Of a stretch of 26,264 nt of DNA, positions 15,718 through 23,910 are shown one piece after another. The first letter of the stretch is position 1, and each line of letters starts with the position of its first letter. This DNA is from Chloroflexota bacterium (GTDB taxonomy: Bacteria > Chloroflexota > UBA11872), in the NCBI GenBank assembly GCA_026707185.1, contig JAPOXI010000089.1:1-26264 (forward strand), given 5' to 3'. The notes beneath the pieces were generated by a model, which was not told where the DNA came from, searched no databases, and saw only the letters and a list, made by a program, of their open reading frames with translations. Position numbers and translations under genes: made by a program.

Positions 15718-18327
15718 ATGAGGGCCGGCGTGTCGCCGTCGAGTCAACGGACCGGCGTCTGGATCTGGTGCCGGGGCGAGCCCAGGCCCTACCACTGCTA
15801 TCTGTACGCCCGCCGCTCGTTTGCCCTCGCCCACCAGCCCAGCCGGGCGCGCCTGCACATCACCGCATCGGATCGCTATGCCTTGTACGTCAACGGGGCA
15901 TTCATGGGCCGCGGCCCGGCGCGCAGCGATCCCAGGCGCAAGAGCTACGACACGTACGACGTAGCCTCCAGCCTCCGTTCAGGCGCAAACCTCATCGCAG
16001 TCCGCGCCTACCACTACGGCGCGGCGGGCCGGGGCCAGGGCTGGCACTCGCAGAGCGGCAACGCCTACACCGTGGGCGAACGCGCCGGTCTCTGGGCGGA
16101 ACTGGAGATCACACGACCGGACGGCACGCCGGAGGTCTTCGGAACGGATTCCCGCTGGAATCTGCGACCGGCCACGGCCTGGAGCCGGGACGTGCCGCCG
16201 CTCGAGGGAACCTTCGGCAGCCCCGAGGTCTATGACGCCAGCGCCGACCCGCCGGACTGGATGCGGGTGGACTTCGACGACTCGACCTGGTCCCGGGCCT
16301 GGGAGATCCCGCCCCGCGAGCTGGACTGGTTCCTGCTGGAGCCGCGTTCGACGCCGCTGCTGCGAGAGCGCGAGGTCCGACCAACCCGCGTGGTGACGGT
16401 GGGCGAGGTGGTCGACCAGGAACCACCCGCGTTCGCCTACGGCCCGCCCACGAAACGCCGCCGCCGATCAAGCCTCGACGTGGCGCGCCTCCTGGCCGCC
16501 GAGCTCCGGCTTCCCCTGGAACACGCGCGTGCCGAGCGGCCGGAAGCCGTCCTCACTGGCGACGACGCTACCGCCGTGTTCCAGGGCGCCCTCGTCGCCG
16601 GGCACGGCATCCGCCAGCCCTACCTGGTGCTTGACTTCGGCCGCCAGGTCTTCGGCTTTCCCCGCCTCCGGCTGGACGCCCCGCCGGGCGCGAAGCTGGA
16701 CCTGACCTATGACCAACTCCTGGTCGACAACCGCGTGCCGTCCAGGCTCCCAATTGCGGACCGCTACCTGACCCGCGGCGATGAGCAGGTCTGGGAGGTG
16801 GCGGCCTATCGCCAGTTCCGCTACCTGCATCTCACCGTCCGCAGCCCCGACGCCCCGGTCCGCATCCGCGGCATCTCGCTGAACTCGTACGAGTACCCGG
16901 CCGAGCGGCGCGGCGCCTTCGCCTGCGCCGATCCCCTCCTTACAGAACTGTGGACGGCCTGCGCCGACACCGTCTATCTCAACATGGAAGACACGCTGAC
17001 CGGCGACGCCTGGCGCGAGCGCGCGCAGTGGGCCGGCGGCGACCCGCGCCAGGGCATCCAGGGCATGTACCTGGCCTACGGCGACCTGTCGCTGGCCGAC
17101 CGGCTGCTGCGTACCTTTCCCGCCACGGATCGGGGCGACGGCAGGCTGGAGATCACGTTTCCGCCGGCCCGGATCGATCCACGCATCTTCATCCCCCAGC
17201 ACCTGCTGGCCTGGAGCCTGAACGTTCGTGAGCACTACCTCTTCACCGGGCGACGCGACGTAGCCGAAGACCTGTACCCCAGCGTGCAGCGGCAGATCGA
17301 CTGGTTCGAACCGTACCGGGACAACCTGGGTCTGCTGCGTGACCTGCCCGGCTGGAACTGGCTGGACTGGGCCCCCGTGGACCTGCGAGGCGCCAACCTG
17401 GGCACCAACATCTTCTACGCCATTGGCCTGGAGGCCGCCGCCTGGCTGGCCGAGCAGTTGGATCACGAGGCGGACGCGCGCCGCTGGTACGGCATCGCTC
17501 AATCGGTTCGGGCACGGATTCGCCGCGTCTTTTGGAACCCCGAGCGCGGCCTGTACGAAGACAGCCACCACCGCGGGGAGTTGACGGGACTCGCCAGCGA
17601 ACACGGCAACGCGCTGGCCCTGATCCACGGCGTGGCGACGTCCAAACAGGCCCAGCGGAGCGCCACCAGCCTCAGCGCCCGGGCCCCGTCGCTGACGCCG
17701 GCAACTCCCGCCTACTTCGGCGACGTGCTCACCGCGCTGCTGCGCATCGGGCTGTCGACGCAGGCCCTGAACGGCGTCCGCGAGCGCTTTCGCCCCATGC
17801 TGGAACTCATGGACAACCCCACGGTCTGGGAAGCGTGGGGACCCTTCATCTCGCATCACGACCCCATCACCTCCGACGAGCAGGTCGCCACCCGCCACCA
17901 GATGCGTCGGGCCGCTCCGCGCAGCCTCACCCATGTGAGCGCGGTGGGAGCCGGCGTGGCGCTGACGACCGATCTGCTGGGCGTGACCCCAACCGGTCCG
18001 GGCTTTCAGACCTGCCGGATTCGCCCGCACCCCGGCGTGCTGGACTGGGCCAACGGTGTGGTCCCCACGCCCCACGGCGACCTACAAGTGTCCTGGGAAC
18101 GAACCGGCACCGGCCTGGCCCTCACCGCCGATCTCCCCGACGGCGTGGAAGCTGACGTCACGCTGGATCGGAACGCCGAACGGCCGCAAACGCTCGTCGT
18201 CAATAACCGGATCCACGACCTGCGAAACCCTTACGCCGGCGTGAAACGAACCCCCGATACCGTTAGCGTGCGGCTATCACCCGGCGAACACCGCATCGAA
18301 CTCAGGTCCGGTTACGGAGGCAGCTAG
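15718..18327 (+). CDS. Alpha-L-rhamnosidase, GH78
   Basis: An 869-residue GH78-type enzyme, which removes terminal alpha-L-rhamnose with inversion. An N-terminal carbohydrate-binding-like beta-sandwich (ITASDRYALYVNGAFMGRGPARSDP) precedes a second beta domain (about 270-400). The (alpha/alpha)6 catalytic barrel follows, beginning LLTELWTACADTVYLNMEDTLTG. The segment WRERAQWAGGD matches the family motif RDExxxW.GD; its Glu434 would be the general acid. A short C-terminal beta domain (GVTPTGPGFQTCRIRPHPG) closes the protein. No signal peptide is present, so it is probably cytoplasmic. Together with the fucosidases it points to breakdown of deoxyhexose-rich glycans. GGAGG fixes the ATG start. 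The gene is divergent from the first pcm gene; their promoters must lie within 15635-15717, where only a weak TATGTT at 15670-15675 is visible. Confidence 0.9.
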   Translation: MRAGVSPSSQRTGVWIWCRGEPRPYHCYLYARRSFALAHQPSRARLHITASDRYALYVNGAFMGRGPARSDPRRKSYDTYDVASSLRSGANLIAVRAYHYGAAGRGQGWHSQSGNAYTVGERAGLWAELEITRPDGTPEVFGTDSRWNLRPATAWSRDVPPLEGTFGSPEVYDASADPPDWMRVDFDDSTWSRAWEIPPRELDWFLLEPRSTPLLREREVRPTRVVTVGEVVDQEPPAFAYGPPTKRRRRSSLDVARLLAAELRLPLEHARAERPEAVLTGDDATAVFQGALVAGHGIRQPYLVLDFGRQVFGFPRLRLDAPPGAKLDLTYDQLLVDNRVPSRLPIADRYLTRGDEQVWEVAAYRQFRYLHLTVRSPDAPVRIRGISLNSYEYPAERRGAFACADPLLTELWTACADTVYLNMEDTLTGDAWRERAQWAGGDPRQGIQGMYLAYGDLSLADRLLRTFPATDRGDGRLEITFPPARIDPRIFIPQHLLAWSLNVREHYLFTGRRDVAEDLYPSVQRQIDWFEPYRDNLGLLRDLPGWNWLDWAPVDLRGANLGTNIFYAIGLEAAAWLAEQLDHEADARRWYGIAQSVRARIRRVFWNPERGLYEDSHHRGELTGLASEHGNALALIHGVATSKQAQRSATSLSARAPSLTPATPAYFGDVLTALLRIGLSTQALNGVRERFRPMLELMDNPTVWEAWGPFISHHDPITSDEQVATRHQMRRAAPRSLTHVSAVGAGVALTTDLLGVTPTGPGFQTCRIRPHPGVLDWANGVVPTPHGDLQVSWERTGTGLALTADLPDGVEADVTLDRNAERPQTLVVNNRIHDLRNPYAGVKRTPDTVSVRLSPGEHRIELRSGYGGS

Positions 18328-18367
18328 CGCCAGCCAGCGAGGGTGAGGCAGGTACGGCTCGTGCCCA

Positions 18368-20800
18368 ATGACATGGCTTGCGCCGGCTGACCATCCGCAG
18401 GCAAAAGCCACCTCGCGTGTGACGATCTACCGAGCGGCGCATCGCGACGGTCGTGATTCAGTGAGATACAGGCTCGTCGGCGGTCTTGTCCTAGTTTCTG
18501 CGGCTAGCTTGCTGTTCGAGATCGCTCTCACTCGCGTCTATGCGATCGCGCAGGGCCACCACTTCGCCTTCGTCGCCATCGCCATGGCCCTGCTGGGCAT
18601 CGGCGCGGCCGGAACCCTTACCGCAACTTCAGCGCGCCTGGCCCGCGCCACGCCGCAAACGGCGATCAGTTGGGCCGGCGCGCTCTTCGCCCTCACCGCC
18701 CTCGGCGCCTACGTCACGGCCGATCGCATTCCGCTGGACACCTATCGCATCGGCGCTGACGCCAGCCAGCTGGGATGGCTGGCCCTCTTCTTCATCGTGG
18801 CCGCCGTCCCGTTCACCTGCGCCGGGGTCGCCGTGGTTGCCGCCTTGCGTCACAGCCCGGCGGGTGCGGGCACAACCTACGGCGCGAGTCTCGCCGGATC
18901 GGCCGCCGGCGCGGCCCTGGCCGTGCCGCTCCTTGGCCTCGTTGGATCGGCTGCCACGATCCTGCTCGCCGGGGCGCTGGCCATGGCCGCGCCGCTGCTC
19001 CTGGCCTCTCGACTGCCGGCCACCATCGGCGCCCTGTCGGGATTGGGCCTCATCGCCGTAGCCATCGCCATCGCTCCGGCAGGGCCCCGTGTCTCCGTCC
19101 ACTCACAACTCGCCCAGGCCCTGCAACGTCCGGACGCCCGGCGCCTCGAAACCCAGCTCTCCGCCAATTCACGCGTGGACATCCTTGAGAACGCCGGATT
19201 CCGCACGGCCACGGGCCTCAGCCTGAACTACACCGGACCGATACCCCGACCCCGCCTTGGCCTGACCGTTGACGGCGGAAATGCGGCGGCACTTAACGTC
19301 CCACTAACCGAAGCCCTCGACCACGTCCCCCTCGCTCATGCCATCACCGTGCGGCCCGCGGACTCGGCCCTGCTGCTGGATCCCGTGGGCGCGTTCGACG
19401 CCGCCGTCCTGCTCCGAGCCGGCATTGACGAAATCGACCTCGTCCAGCCCGACGCGGCGCTGCGCAATGCCTGGCAGGCGGTAGGCGACGACACAATCCT
19501 GAACGACACGAATGTCCGCATCCTGAATCGCGGGGTCCGTTCGGTTTTGCGATCCGCCACCGGCTACGACCTGATCGTGTGGCCCCTCCGCGAATCTTTC
19601 CAGGGCGTCGCCGCCGGTACCTTCGGCCTCCGCGAGACCTTCGCCCTCACCCGCAACGCCTTCGCCGACGGCTGGCGCGCCCTGGCGCCCAACGGCCGGC
19701 TCGTCGTCACCCGCTGGCTGCAGGCCACCCCATCCGAGTCCGTCCGCATGTGGGCATCCCTGCTCGACGCGCTTCGCCAATCCGGAATTACCGACCCCGC
19801 CTCGCACGTCCTGGCCTGGCGCTCCCTCGAAGTCGTCACCATGGCCGCCTCGCCAGCGCCCTTTACGGAGACAGAGATCCAGGCCCTATCGGATGGCCTC
19901 GAGCGCGACGGCTTCGACTGGGTGTTTCACGCGAACCTCGACGAAACCGATTCCAACCGCTTCAATCGCCTGCTCGACACCGGGCTCTTCCGAGCCTTCC
20001 AGGCCGTCGTCCGTGGCGAATCGACCCCGGCAACCTGGACACCCGTCACCGACGACCGCCCCTACTTCTTCCACTACTTCGACTGGACCCAGTGGCGCGA
20101 CGTCCTGTCCACCACCGGACGCACCTGGCAACCCTTCGGCGGAGCCGGATTCCTGGTCCTCGTCCCGCTGGCGGCGGCAGCCACCGGCGCGGCCGTGCTC
20201 ACCATGATCGCGCCGCTCATGGGCCAGCGCCGACGCGGTGCAACCCGTGTCGGCCTCCGCCGTCTCGCCTTTGTCGCCGCCGCCGGCGTCGCCTTCACCG
20301 CCACCCAGATCGCCCTGCTGCAACGCCTCATCCTCGTGCTCGACGCCCCCACCGTCGCCTTTGCCACCGGCATCGCCGCCATGCTCGCCTGGGCCGGCCT
20401 CGGCAGCCTGACCTCGCGCTGGTGGCGGCCTCTCCCGCGGACGGCCGCCCTTATGGCCGCAATGAGCGTGTTTCTCCTGGGTGGGCTGCTCCTCGCTGCC
20501 CCGTTGGCCCTGGGTGCGCCCCTAGCCGTTCGCCTGGCCGCGGCTGTCCTGGCGACCTCACCGTCCCTGGCCCTCGGCACCGTCATGCCCGCCGCCGTCC
20601 GCGCCCTGGCCAATGACCGTTCGGCCATCTCCTGGGCCTGGGCCGTCAACGGCACGGCCTCCGTCGCCGCCGCCATCGTCGCCGCCATCCTCATCGTCTC
20701 AATCGGCTTCGCCTGGACCCTGCTGGCTGCGGCGCTGGCATATGCCGTGGCCGTTCCGCTCTGGCGCGCTAGGGATCCTCGGCCGACATCTCCCCCGTAA
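18368..20800 (+). CDS. Polytopic membrane protein with degenerate spermidine-synthase-like domain
   Basis: An 810-residue protein with three parts. There are about seven N-terminal membrane helices (roughly 35-235, beginning LVLVSAASLLFEIALTRVYAI). A soluble, spermidine-synthase-like Rossmann region follows (about 240-580). A C-terminal group of about six helices (595-800) has TQIALLQRLILVLDAPTVAFATG and WAWAVNGTASVAAAI, both typical of this family, as is TDDRPYFFHYF (561-571). The nucleotide loop is eroded: LLLDPVGAFDAAVLLRAG stands where a GGGxG loop is expected, and LVQPDAAL where an acidic residue (VExDP) should bind the cofactor. The YDLIVWPL segment lacks the usual acidic residues. It therefore looks like a non-catalytic or repurposed member. 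The ATG at 18368 lacks a good ribosome binding site; GTG at 18461, next to the first helix, is an alternative. The last 32 bases overlap the convergent second pcm gene. Confidence 0.88.
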   Translation: MTWLAPADHPQAKATSRVTIYRAAHRDGRDSVRYRLVGGLVLVSAASLLFEIALTRVYAIAQGHHFAFVAIAMALLGIGAAGTLTATSARLARATPQTAISWAGALFALTALGAYVTADRIPLDTYRIGADASQLGWLALFFIVAAVPFTCAGVAVVAALRHSPAGAGTTYGASLAGSAAGAALAVPLLGLVGSAATILLAGALAMAAPLLLASRLPATIGALSGLGLIAVAIAIAPAGPRVSVHSQLAQALQRPDARRLETQLSANSRVDILENAGFRTATGLSLNYTGPIPRPRLGLTVDGGNAAALNVPLTEALDHVPLAHAITVRPADSALLLDPVGAFDAAVLLRAGIDEIDLVQPDAALRNAWQAVGDDTILNDTNVRILNRGVRSVLRSATGYDLIVWPLRESFQGVAAGTFGLRETFALTRNAFADGWRALAPNGRLVVTRWLQATPSESVRMWASLLDALRQSGITDPASHVLAWRSLEVVTMAASPAPFTETEIQALSDGLERDGFDWVFHANLDETDSNRFNRLLDTGLFRAFQAVVRGESTPATWTPVTDDRPYFFHYFDWTQWRDVLSTTGRTWQPFGGAGFLVLVPLAAAATGAAVLTMIAPLMGQRRRGATRVGLRRLAFVAAAGVAFTATQIALLQRLILVLDAPTVAFATGIAAMLAWAGLGSLTSRWWRPLPRTAALMAAMSVFLLGGLLLAAPLALGAPLAVRLAAAVLATSPSLALGTVMPAAVRALANDRSAISWAWAVNGTASVAAAIVAAILIVSIGFAWTLLAAALAYAVAVPLWRARDPRPTSPP

Positions 20801-21530
20801 GCGGCACGAACCGCACCAGCCCCAGGTTCTCCGCCACCACCCCATCCGCCGTCTGCTCGATCTGCCATAGCGTCTGATAGAACCCCGGCGGACCGACCGG
20901 CACGATCATCCGCCCGCCCACCTTGAGTTGCCGGATCAGCGGCTGCGGCACATGGTCGGGCGCCGCCGTCACGATGATGCCGTCAAAGGGCGCTTCGTCT
21001 TCCCACCCGAAATAGCCGTCGTCCGTACGCTGCTCAATGCCCTCGTAGCCCGCGCCCCGCAGGTTCTCCTCGGCCCACTCGGCCAGCGGCGGAATAATCT
21101 CCACGCTGTAGACCTTGGCGCCCATCTCCGCCAGCACCGCCGCCTGGTATCCCGACCCGGTCCCGATCTCCAGCACCCGGTCTCCCGGCGAAATCCCCAA
21201 CGCCTCCGTCATCATCGCCACGATCAGCGGCTGTGAGATCGTCTGCCCCTCGCCGATCGGGAGCGGCCGGTTCTCGTAGGCCTCGTTCACATTCTCAGGC
21301 CGCACGAACCGGTGCCGGTCCACCCGCTCCACCGCCGCCAGTACCGGCTCGGAAATCCCGCGCTCCGACGCCCGGATTTCGGCCATGAGCTTCGAACGCC
21401 GCTCGGCAAAGACACCGTCGTCACGGTCATCAGGATCAGGTGTACGACTGCCCGACTCTCCACAGGCAACCATCAGCAGCACCAGAGCCAGGACTGCGAA
21501 TCGCAGGTACCGCGACCACGCTCCGGTCAT
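20769..21530 (-). CDS. Protein-L-isoaspartate O-methyltransferase, predicted lipoprotein form
   Basis: A second PCMT of about 253 residues. From the ATG at 21530 the N-terminus is MTGAWSRYLRFAVLALVLLMVACGES: a basic start, a hydrophobic core and a lipobox-like MVAC, followed by a charged DPDDRDD linker. The catalytic domain is complete: PLPIGEGQTISQP, VLEIGTGSGYQAAVLAEMG, FDGIIVTAAPDHVPQPLI, GGRMIVPVG and VRFVPLTG. Starts further upstream (ATG 21542, 21584 or 21662) would bury the signal sequence behind up to 44 residues, so 21530 is preferred although no strong ribosome binding site is seen. A SAM-dependent enzyme outside the cytoplasm is unexpected, because SAM is a cytosolic cofactor. The gene overlaps the 3' end of the membrane-protein gene by 32 bases, tail to tail. 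Confidence 0.88.
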   Translation of the reverse strand: MTGAWSRYLRFAVLALVLLMVACGESGSRTPDPDDRDDGVFAERRSKLMAEIRASERGISEPVLAAVERVDRHRFVRPENVNEAYENRPLPIGEGQTISQPLIVAMMTEALGISPGDRVLEIGTGSGYQAAVLAEMGAKVYSVEIIPPLAEWAEENLRGAGYEGIEQRTDDGYFGWEDEAPFDGIIVTAAPDHVPQPLIRQLKVGGRMIVPVGPPGFYQTLWQIEQTADGVVAENLGLVRFVPLTGEMSAEDP

Positions 21531-21588
21531 CCGGTATCCCATTGTTCGGCCCAGCGGTGCGGATAGAGGTTGCCCATTCGCCATCTGA

Positions 21589-21600
21589 AGCTTGTCACAC
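21589..21600. promoter_or_regulatory. 12-bp element shared by both pcm genes (copy 2)
   Basis: AGCTTGTCACAC, identical to 15625-15636, lies about 60 bases upstream of the preferred pcm start. It sits in the divergent interval with the SDR gene (21531-21679). On the plus strand it contains TTGTCA, a 5/6 match to a -35 box, but no matching -10 box follows. Confidence 0.3.
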
Positions 21601-21679
21601 GACGCAAACCAATCGCACCGCTCCCGCTCAATGCCAGAATGCGCCCAATTCACCAGCCTCAATTCAAGCGAGACGAACC

Positions 21680-22441
21680 ATGGCAGACCTGCAGGGACGC
21701 GTCGCCGTCGTTACCGGCGGCGGTACCGGCATCGGCAAGGGCATTGCGAAACGGCTGGCGGCGGAAGGCTGCCGCCTCATGGTCTCCGCCTCCGCCAACA
21801 TCGCCGGGGCCGAGACCCTTCGAGATGAATTGCGGGCCGACGGTGCCGAAGTCGAAATCATGCAAGCCGACTTCCGCGACCCCGATACCGCCCGCGGCGT
21901 CGTGTCCGGCGCCATCGACCGCTACGGCCAACTGGACATCCTCGTCAACAACGCCGGCTGGACCCTCAGCGAGGACTTCCTCGAAGGCGACACCCAGAAC
22001 TGGACCGACCTCTTCAACATCAACCTCATCGCCATGATCGCCGCCAGCCAGGAAGCCGGCCGCCACATGGTCCAGCGCGGCTCCGGCCGCATCATCAACA
22101 TCAGCTCCGTCCACGGCTACGTGCATCTGGTGCAGAACGTCGTCTACGCCTCCACCAAAGGCGGCATCAACGGCTTCACCCGCGCCCTGGCCCTTGCCCT
22201 CGCCCCCCACGGCGTCACCTGCAACGTCATCGCCCCCGGCGCCATCCAGGTCGACCGTTACGCCGACCAGAACCTCAACGCCTCCACCATCGGCACCACC
22301 ATCCCCGCCGGTCGCGTCGGCCAGCCCTCCGAAATCGCCGCCGCCGTCGTCTACCTCGCCTCCGACGACGCCTCCTACGTCAACGGCGAAACCCTCTACG
22401 TCGACGGCGCCCTCACCACCGCCATGGCCATCGGCATCTAA
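21680..22441 (+). CDS. SDR family NAD(P)-dependent oxidoreductase (second)
   Basis: A 253-residue classical SDR. Seen: TGGGTGIG (12-19), NNAG (90-93), ISS (141-143) with the catalytic Ser, Y156-x3-K160 (YASTK), and the PGAIQVDRY loop. The end GETLYVDGALTTAM is the usual cofactor/substrate-closing segment. The frame is open upstream to 21440, but homology begins at MADLQGRVAVVTG, so the ATG at 21680 is used. It heads a tight plus-strand group with the DUF1801 gene (18 bases downstream) and the CE7 esterase, probably one operon. This context suggests oxidation of a carbohydrate-derived substrate, but the sequence does not fix it. Not closely related to the SDR at 2182-2928 beyond the family motifs. 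Confidence 0.92.
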   Translation: MADLQGRVAVVTGGGTGIGKGIAKRLAAEGCRLMVSASANIAGAETLRDELRADGAEVEIMQADFRDPDTARGVVSGAIDRYGQLDILVNNAGWTLSEDFLEGDTQNWTDLFNINLIAMIAASQEAGRHMVQRGSGRIINISSVHGYVHLVQNVVYASTKGGINGFTRALALALAPHGVTCNVIAPGAIQVDRYADQNLNASTIGTTIPAGRVGQPSEIAAAVVYLASDDASYVNGETLYVDGALTTAMAIGI

Positions 22442-22459
22442 CCTGGAAGGAACACGCCC

Positions 22460-22903
22460 ATGGTTTCCAGCAAAGCAGCCACGGTCGGGGAGTACCTGGC
22501 CGAGCTCCCCGAGAACCGGCGGGACGACATCCAGCAGGTCCGCGAGGTCATCCTGGCCAACCTGCCGGACGGCTTCGAGGAGTGCATGCAGTACGGGATG
22601 ATCGGCTACGCCATCCCGCTCGAGCGGTTTCCGGACACCTACAACGGGCAGGCCCTCGGCGTGGCCGCGCTGGCGGCTCAGAAACGCCACATTTCGGTCT
22701 ACCTGCACGGCCTCTACGCCGACCCCGAGTTAACCGAGTGGTTCGTGGAGGCCTACAAGCAAAGCGGCAAGCGGCTCAACATGGGCAAGTCCTGCGTCCG
22801 CTTCCCCAGGGCCGAGGCCGCCGCGCTGGACCTCATCGGCGAAGTCATCGCCCGCATTACCCCCGAGCAACTGATCGCCCAACACGAAGCCGCCCACGGA
22901 TAG
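22460..22903 (+). CDS. DUF1801 family protein
   Basis: A 147-residue protein of the DUF1801 family. Seen: VGEYLAELPENRRDDIQQVREVILANLPDGFEE, then MQYGMIGYAIP, HISVYLHGLY and, near the end, LNMGKSCVRF, which together mark the family. These small cytoplasmic alpha/beta proteins have no firmly established biochemical function. A strong ribosome binding site (GGAAGGA at 22445-22451) lies eight bases before the ATG. The gene follows the SDR by 18 bases and precedes the CE7 esterase by 13, so it is almost certainly co-transcribed with them. Confidence 0.88.
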   Translation: MVSSKAATVGEYLAELPENRRDDIQQVREVILANLPDGFEECMQYGMIGYAIPLERFPDTYNGQALGVAALAAQKRHISVYLHGLYADPELTEWFVEAYKQSGKRLNMGKSCVRFPRAEAAALDLIGEVIARITPEQLIAQHEAAHG

Positions 22904-22916
22904 GGGATGAAGCCTG

Positions 22917-23888
22917 ATGCCAAGCATTGACTGGCCAATCGAACAGCTCCGCACATACGTCCCTCCGGCAACCGCGCGGGACGACCTGGACGACTTCTGG
23001 GCCCAAACCCTGGCCGAACAGGACCACCCGTTCGACGAAACCGTCGAGCCAGTCGATTACCCAGTTGATGGTCTCACCACCCAGGACGTGACCATCGCCG
23101 GCTACGGCCAGGGCCGCGTGGCCGGCACGCTGCTGGTCCCTGACGGCGCTGCCGAACTTCCCGGCATCGTGATCTTCCACGGCTACACCGGCAACCGCGC
23201 CGCCGTCTTTGACGCCGCCGCCTGGGCGCTCCAGGGTTTCGTCGTCTTCGCGATCGACATCCGCGGCCAGACCGGCTTCAGCACCGACCCGGACGCCGAT
23301 CCCCGCGGACACGCTCTCGGCTGGATGACCCAGGGCATCCAATCGCCCGACACCTACTACTACCGCCGGGTCTACGTGGACTGCGTGCGTGCCGTTCGCT
23401 TCCTGCAGTCACATCCCCGCGTGCGCGCCGACCGCGTCGGCTGCACCGGCATCAGCCAGGGCGGCGGCCTTACCCTGGCCACGGCCGCGCTCGAGCCGAG
23501 TGTCGCGCTGGCGATGGCCGAAGTCCCCTATCTCTGCGACTTCCCGCGCGCCGCCCAGATCGCCGGCCCGGCCGGCCTCGTGCAAACCATCTATGGCGAA
23601 ATCGGGGCCTACTGCCGCGCCTATCCCGACCGTTACGACGAAGCTTTCCGCACCCTCAGCTACTTCGACGTGGTCAACCTCGCCCCAAGCGTCCGCTGCC
23701 CGACCCTGGTCAGCGTCGGTCTCGTCGACGACATCTGCCCGCCGTCCACCGTCTTTGGCGCGTACAACCGCCTGACCTGCGAGCCGCGCGAGATCGACGT
23801 CTACCCCTTCCTCGACCACTCCAGCACCTCAACCCACCGCGACCTCAAGGTCCGCTGGGCCTGGCGCTGGCTGCACGACCGGGAGTGA
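22917..23888 (+). CDS. Acetyl xylan esterase / cephalosporin-C deacetylase family (CE7) esterase
   Basis: A 323-residue alpha/beta hydrolase of the AXE1/CE7 family, which removes acetyl groups from short acetylated sugars. Seen: DFWAQTLAE near the N-terminus, the oxyanion-side IFHGYTGNR (87-94), the RGQ motif (116-118), the nucleophile elbow GISQGGG (Ser180), the acid loop GLVDDICPPSTVF (Asp271 or 272) and DHSS (His301). RGQ, GxSQG and the final His are the three hallmarks of CE7. There is no signal peptide, in line with the family's usual intracellular action on oligosaccharides. AGGGGA at 22902-22907 serves as ribosome binding site. It is the last gene of the SDR/DUF1801 group and convergent with the second fucosidase. 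Confidence 0.9.
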   Translation: MPSIDWPIEQLRTYVPPATARDDLDDFWAQTLAEQDHPFDETVEPVDYPVDGLTTQDVTIAGYGQGRVAGTLLVPDGAAELPGIVIFHGYTGNRAAVFDAAAWALQGFVVFAIDIRGQTGFSTDPDADPRGHALGWMTQGIQSPDTYYYRRVYVDCVRAVRFLQSHPRVRADRVGCTGISQGGGLTLATAALEPSVALAMAEVPYLCDFPRAAQIAGPAGLVQTIYGEIGAYCRAYPDRYDEAFRTLSYFDVVNLAPSVRCPTLVSVGLVDDICPPSTVFGAYNRLTCEPREIDVYPFLDHSSTSTHRDLKVRWAWRWLHDRE

Positions 23889-23910
23889 CACCGAATCCGG
23901 GAGCCGGCGG

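Noticed and set aside
16468..18075. Minus-strand open frame of 535 codons opposite the rhamnosidase
   Set aside because: The plus strand encodes a complete GH78 protein with catalytic motif. The antisense frame has no family features.
21440..21679. Extended N-terminus of the second SDR
   Set aside because: The frame is open by chance. Family homology begins at the ATG at 21680, and the added stretch overlaps the signal sequence of the divergent pcm gene.
21659..22708. Minus-strand open frame of 349 codons opposite the second SDR
   Set aside because: Gly/Val/Asp-rich low-complexity translation caused by codon bias of the SDR gene on the other strand.
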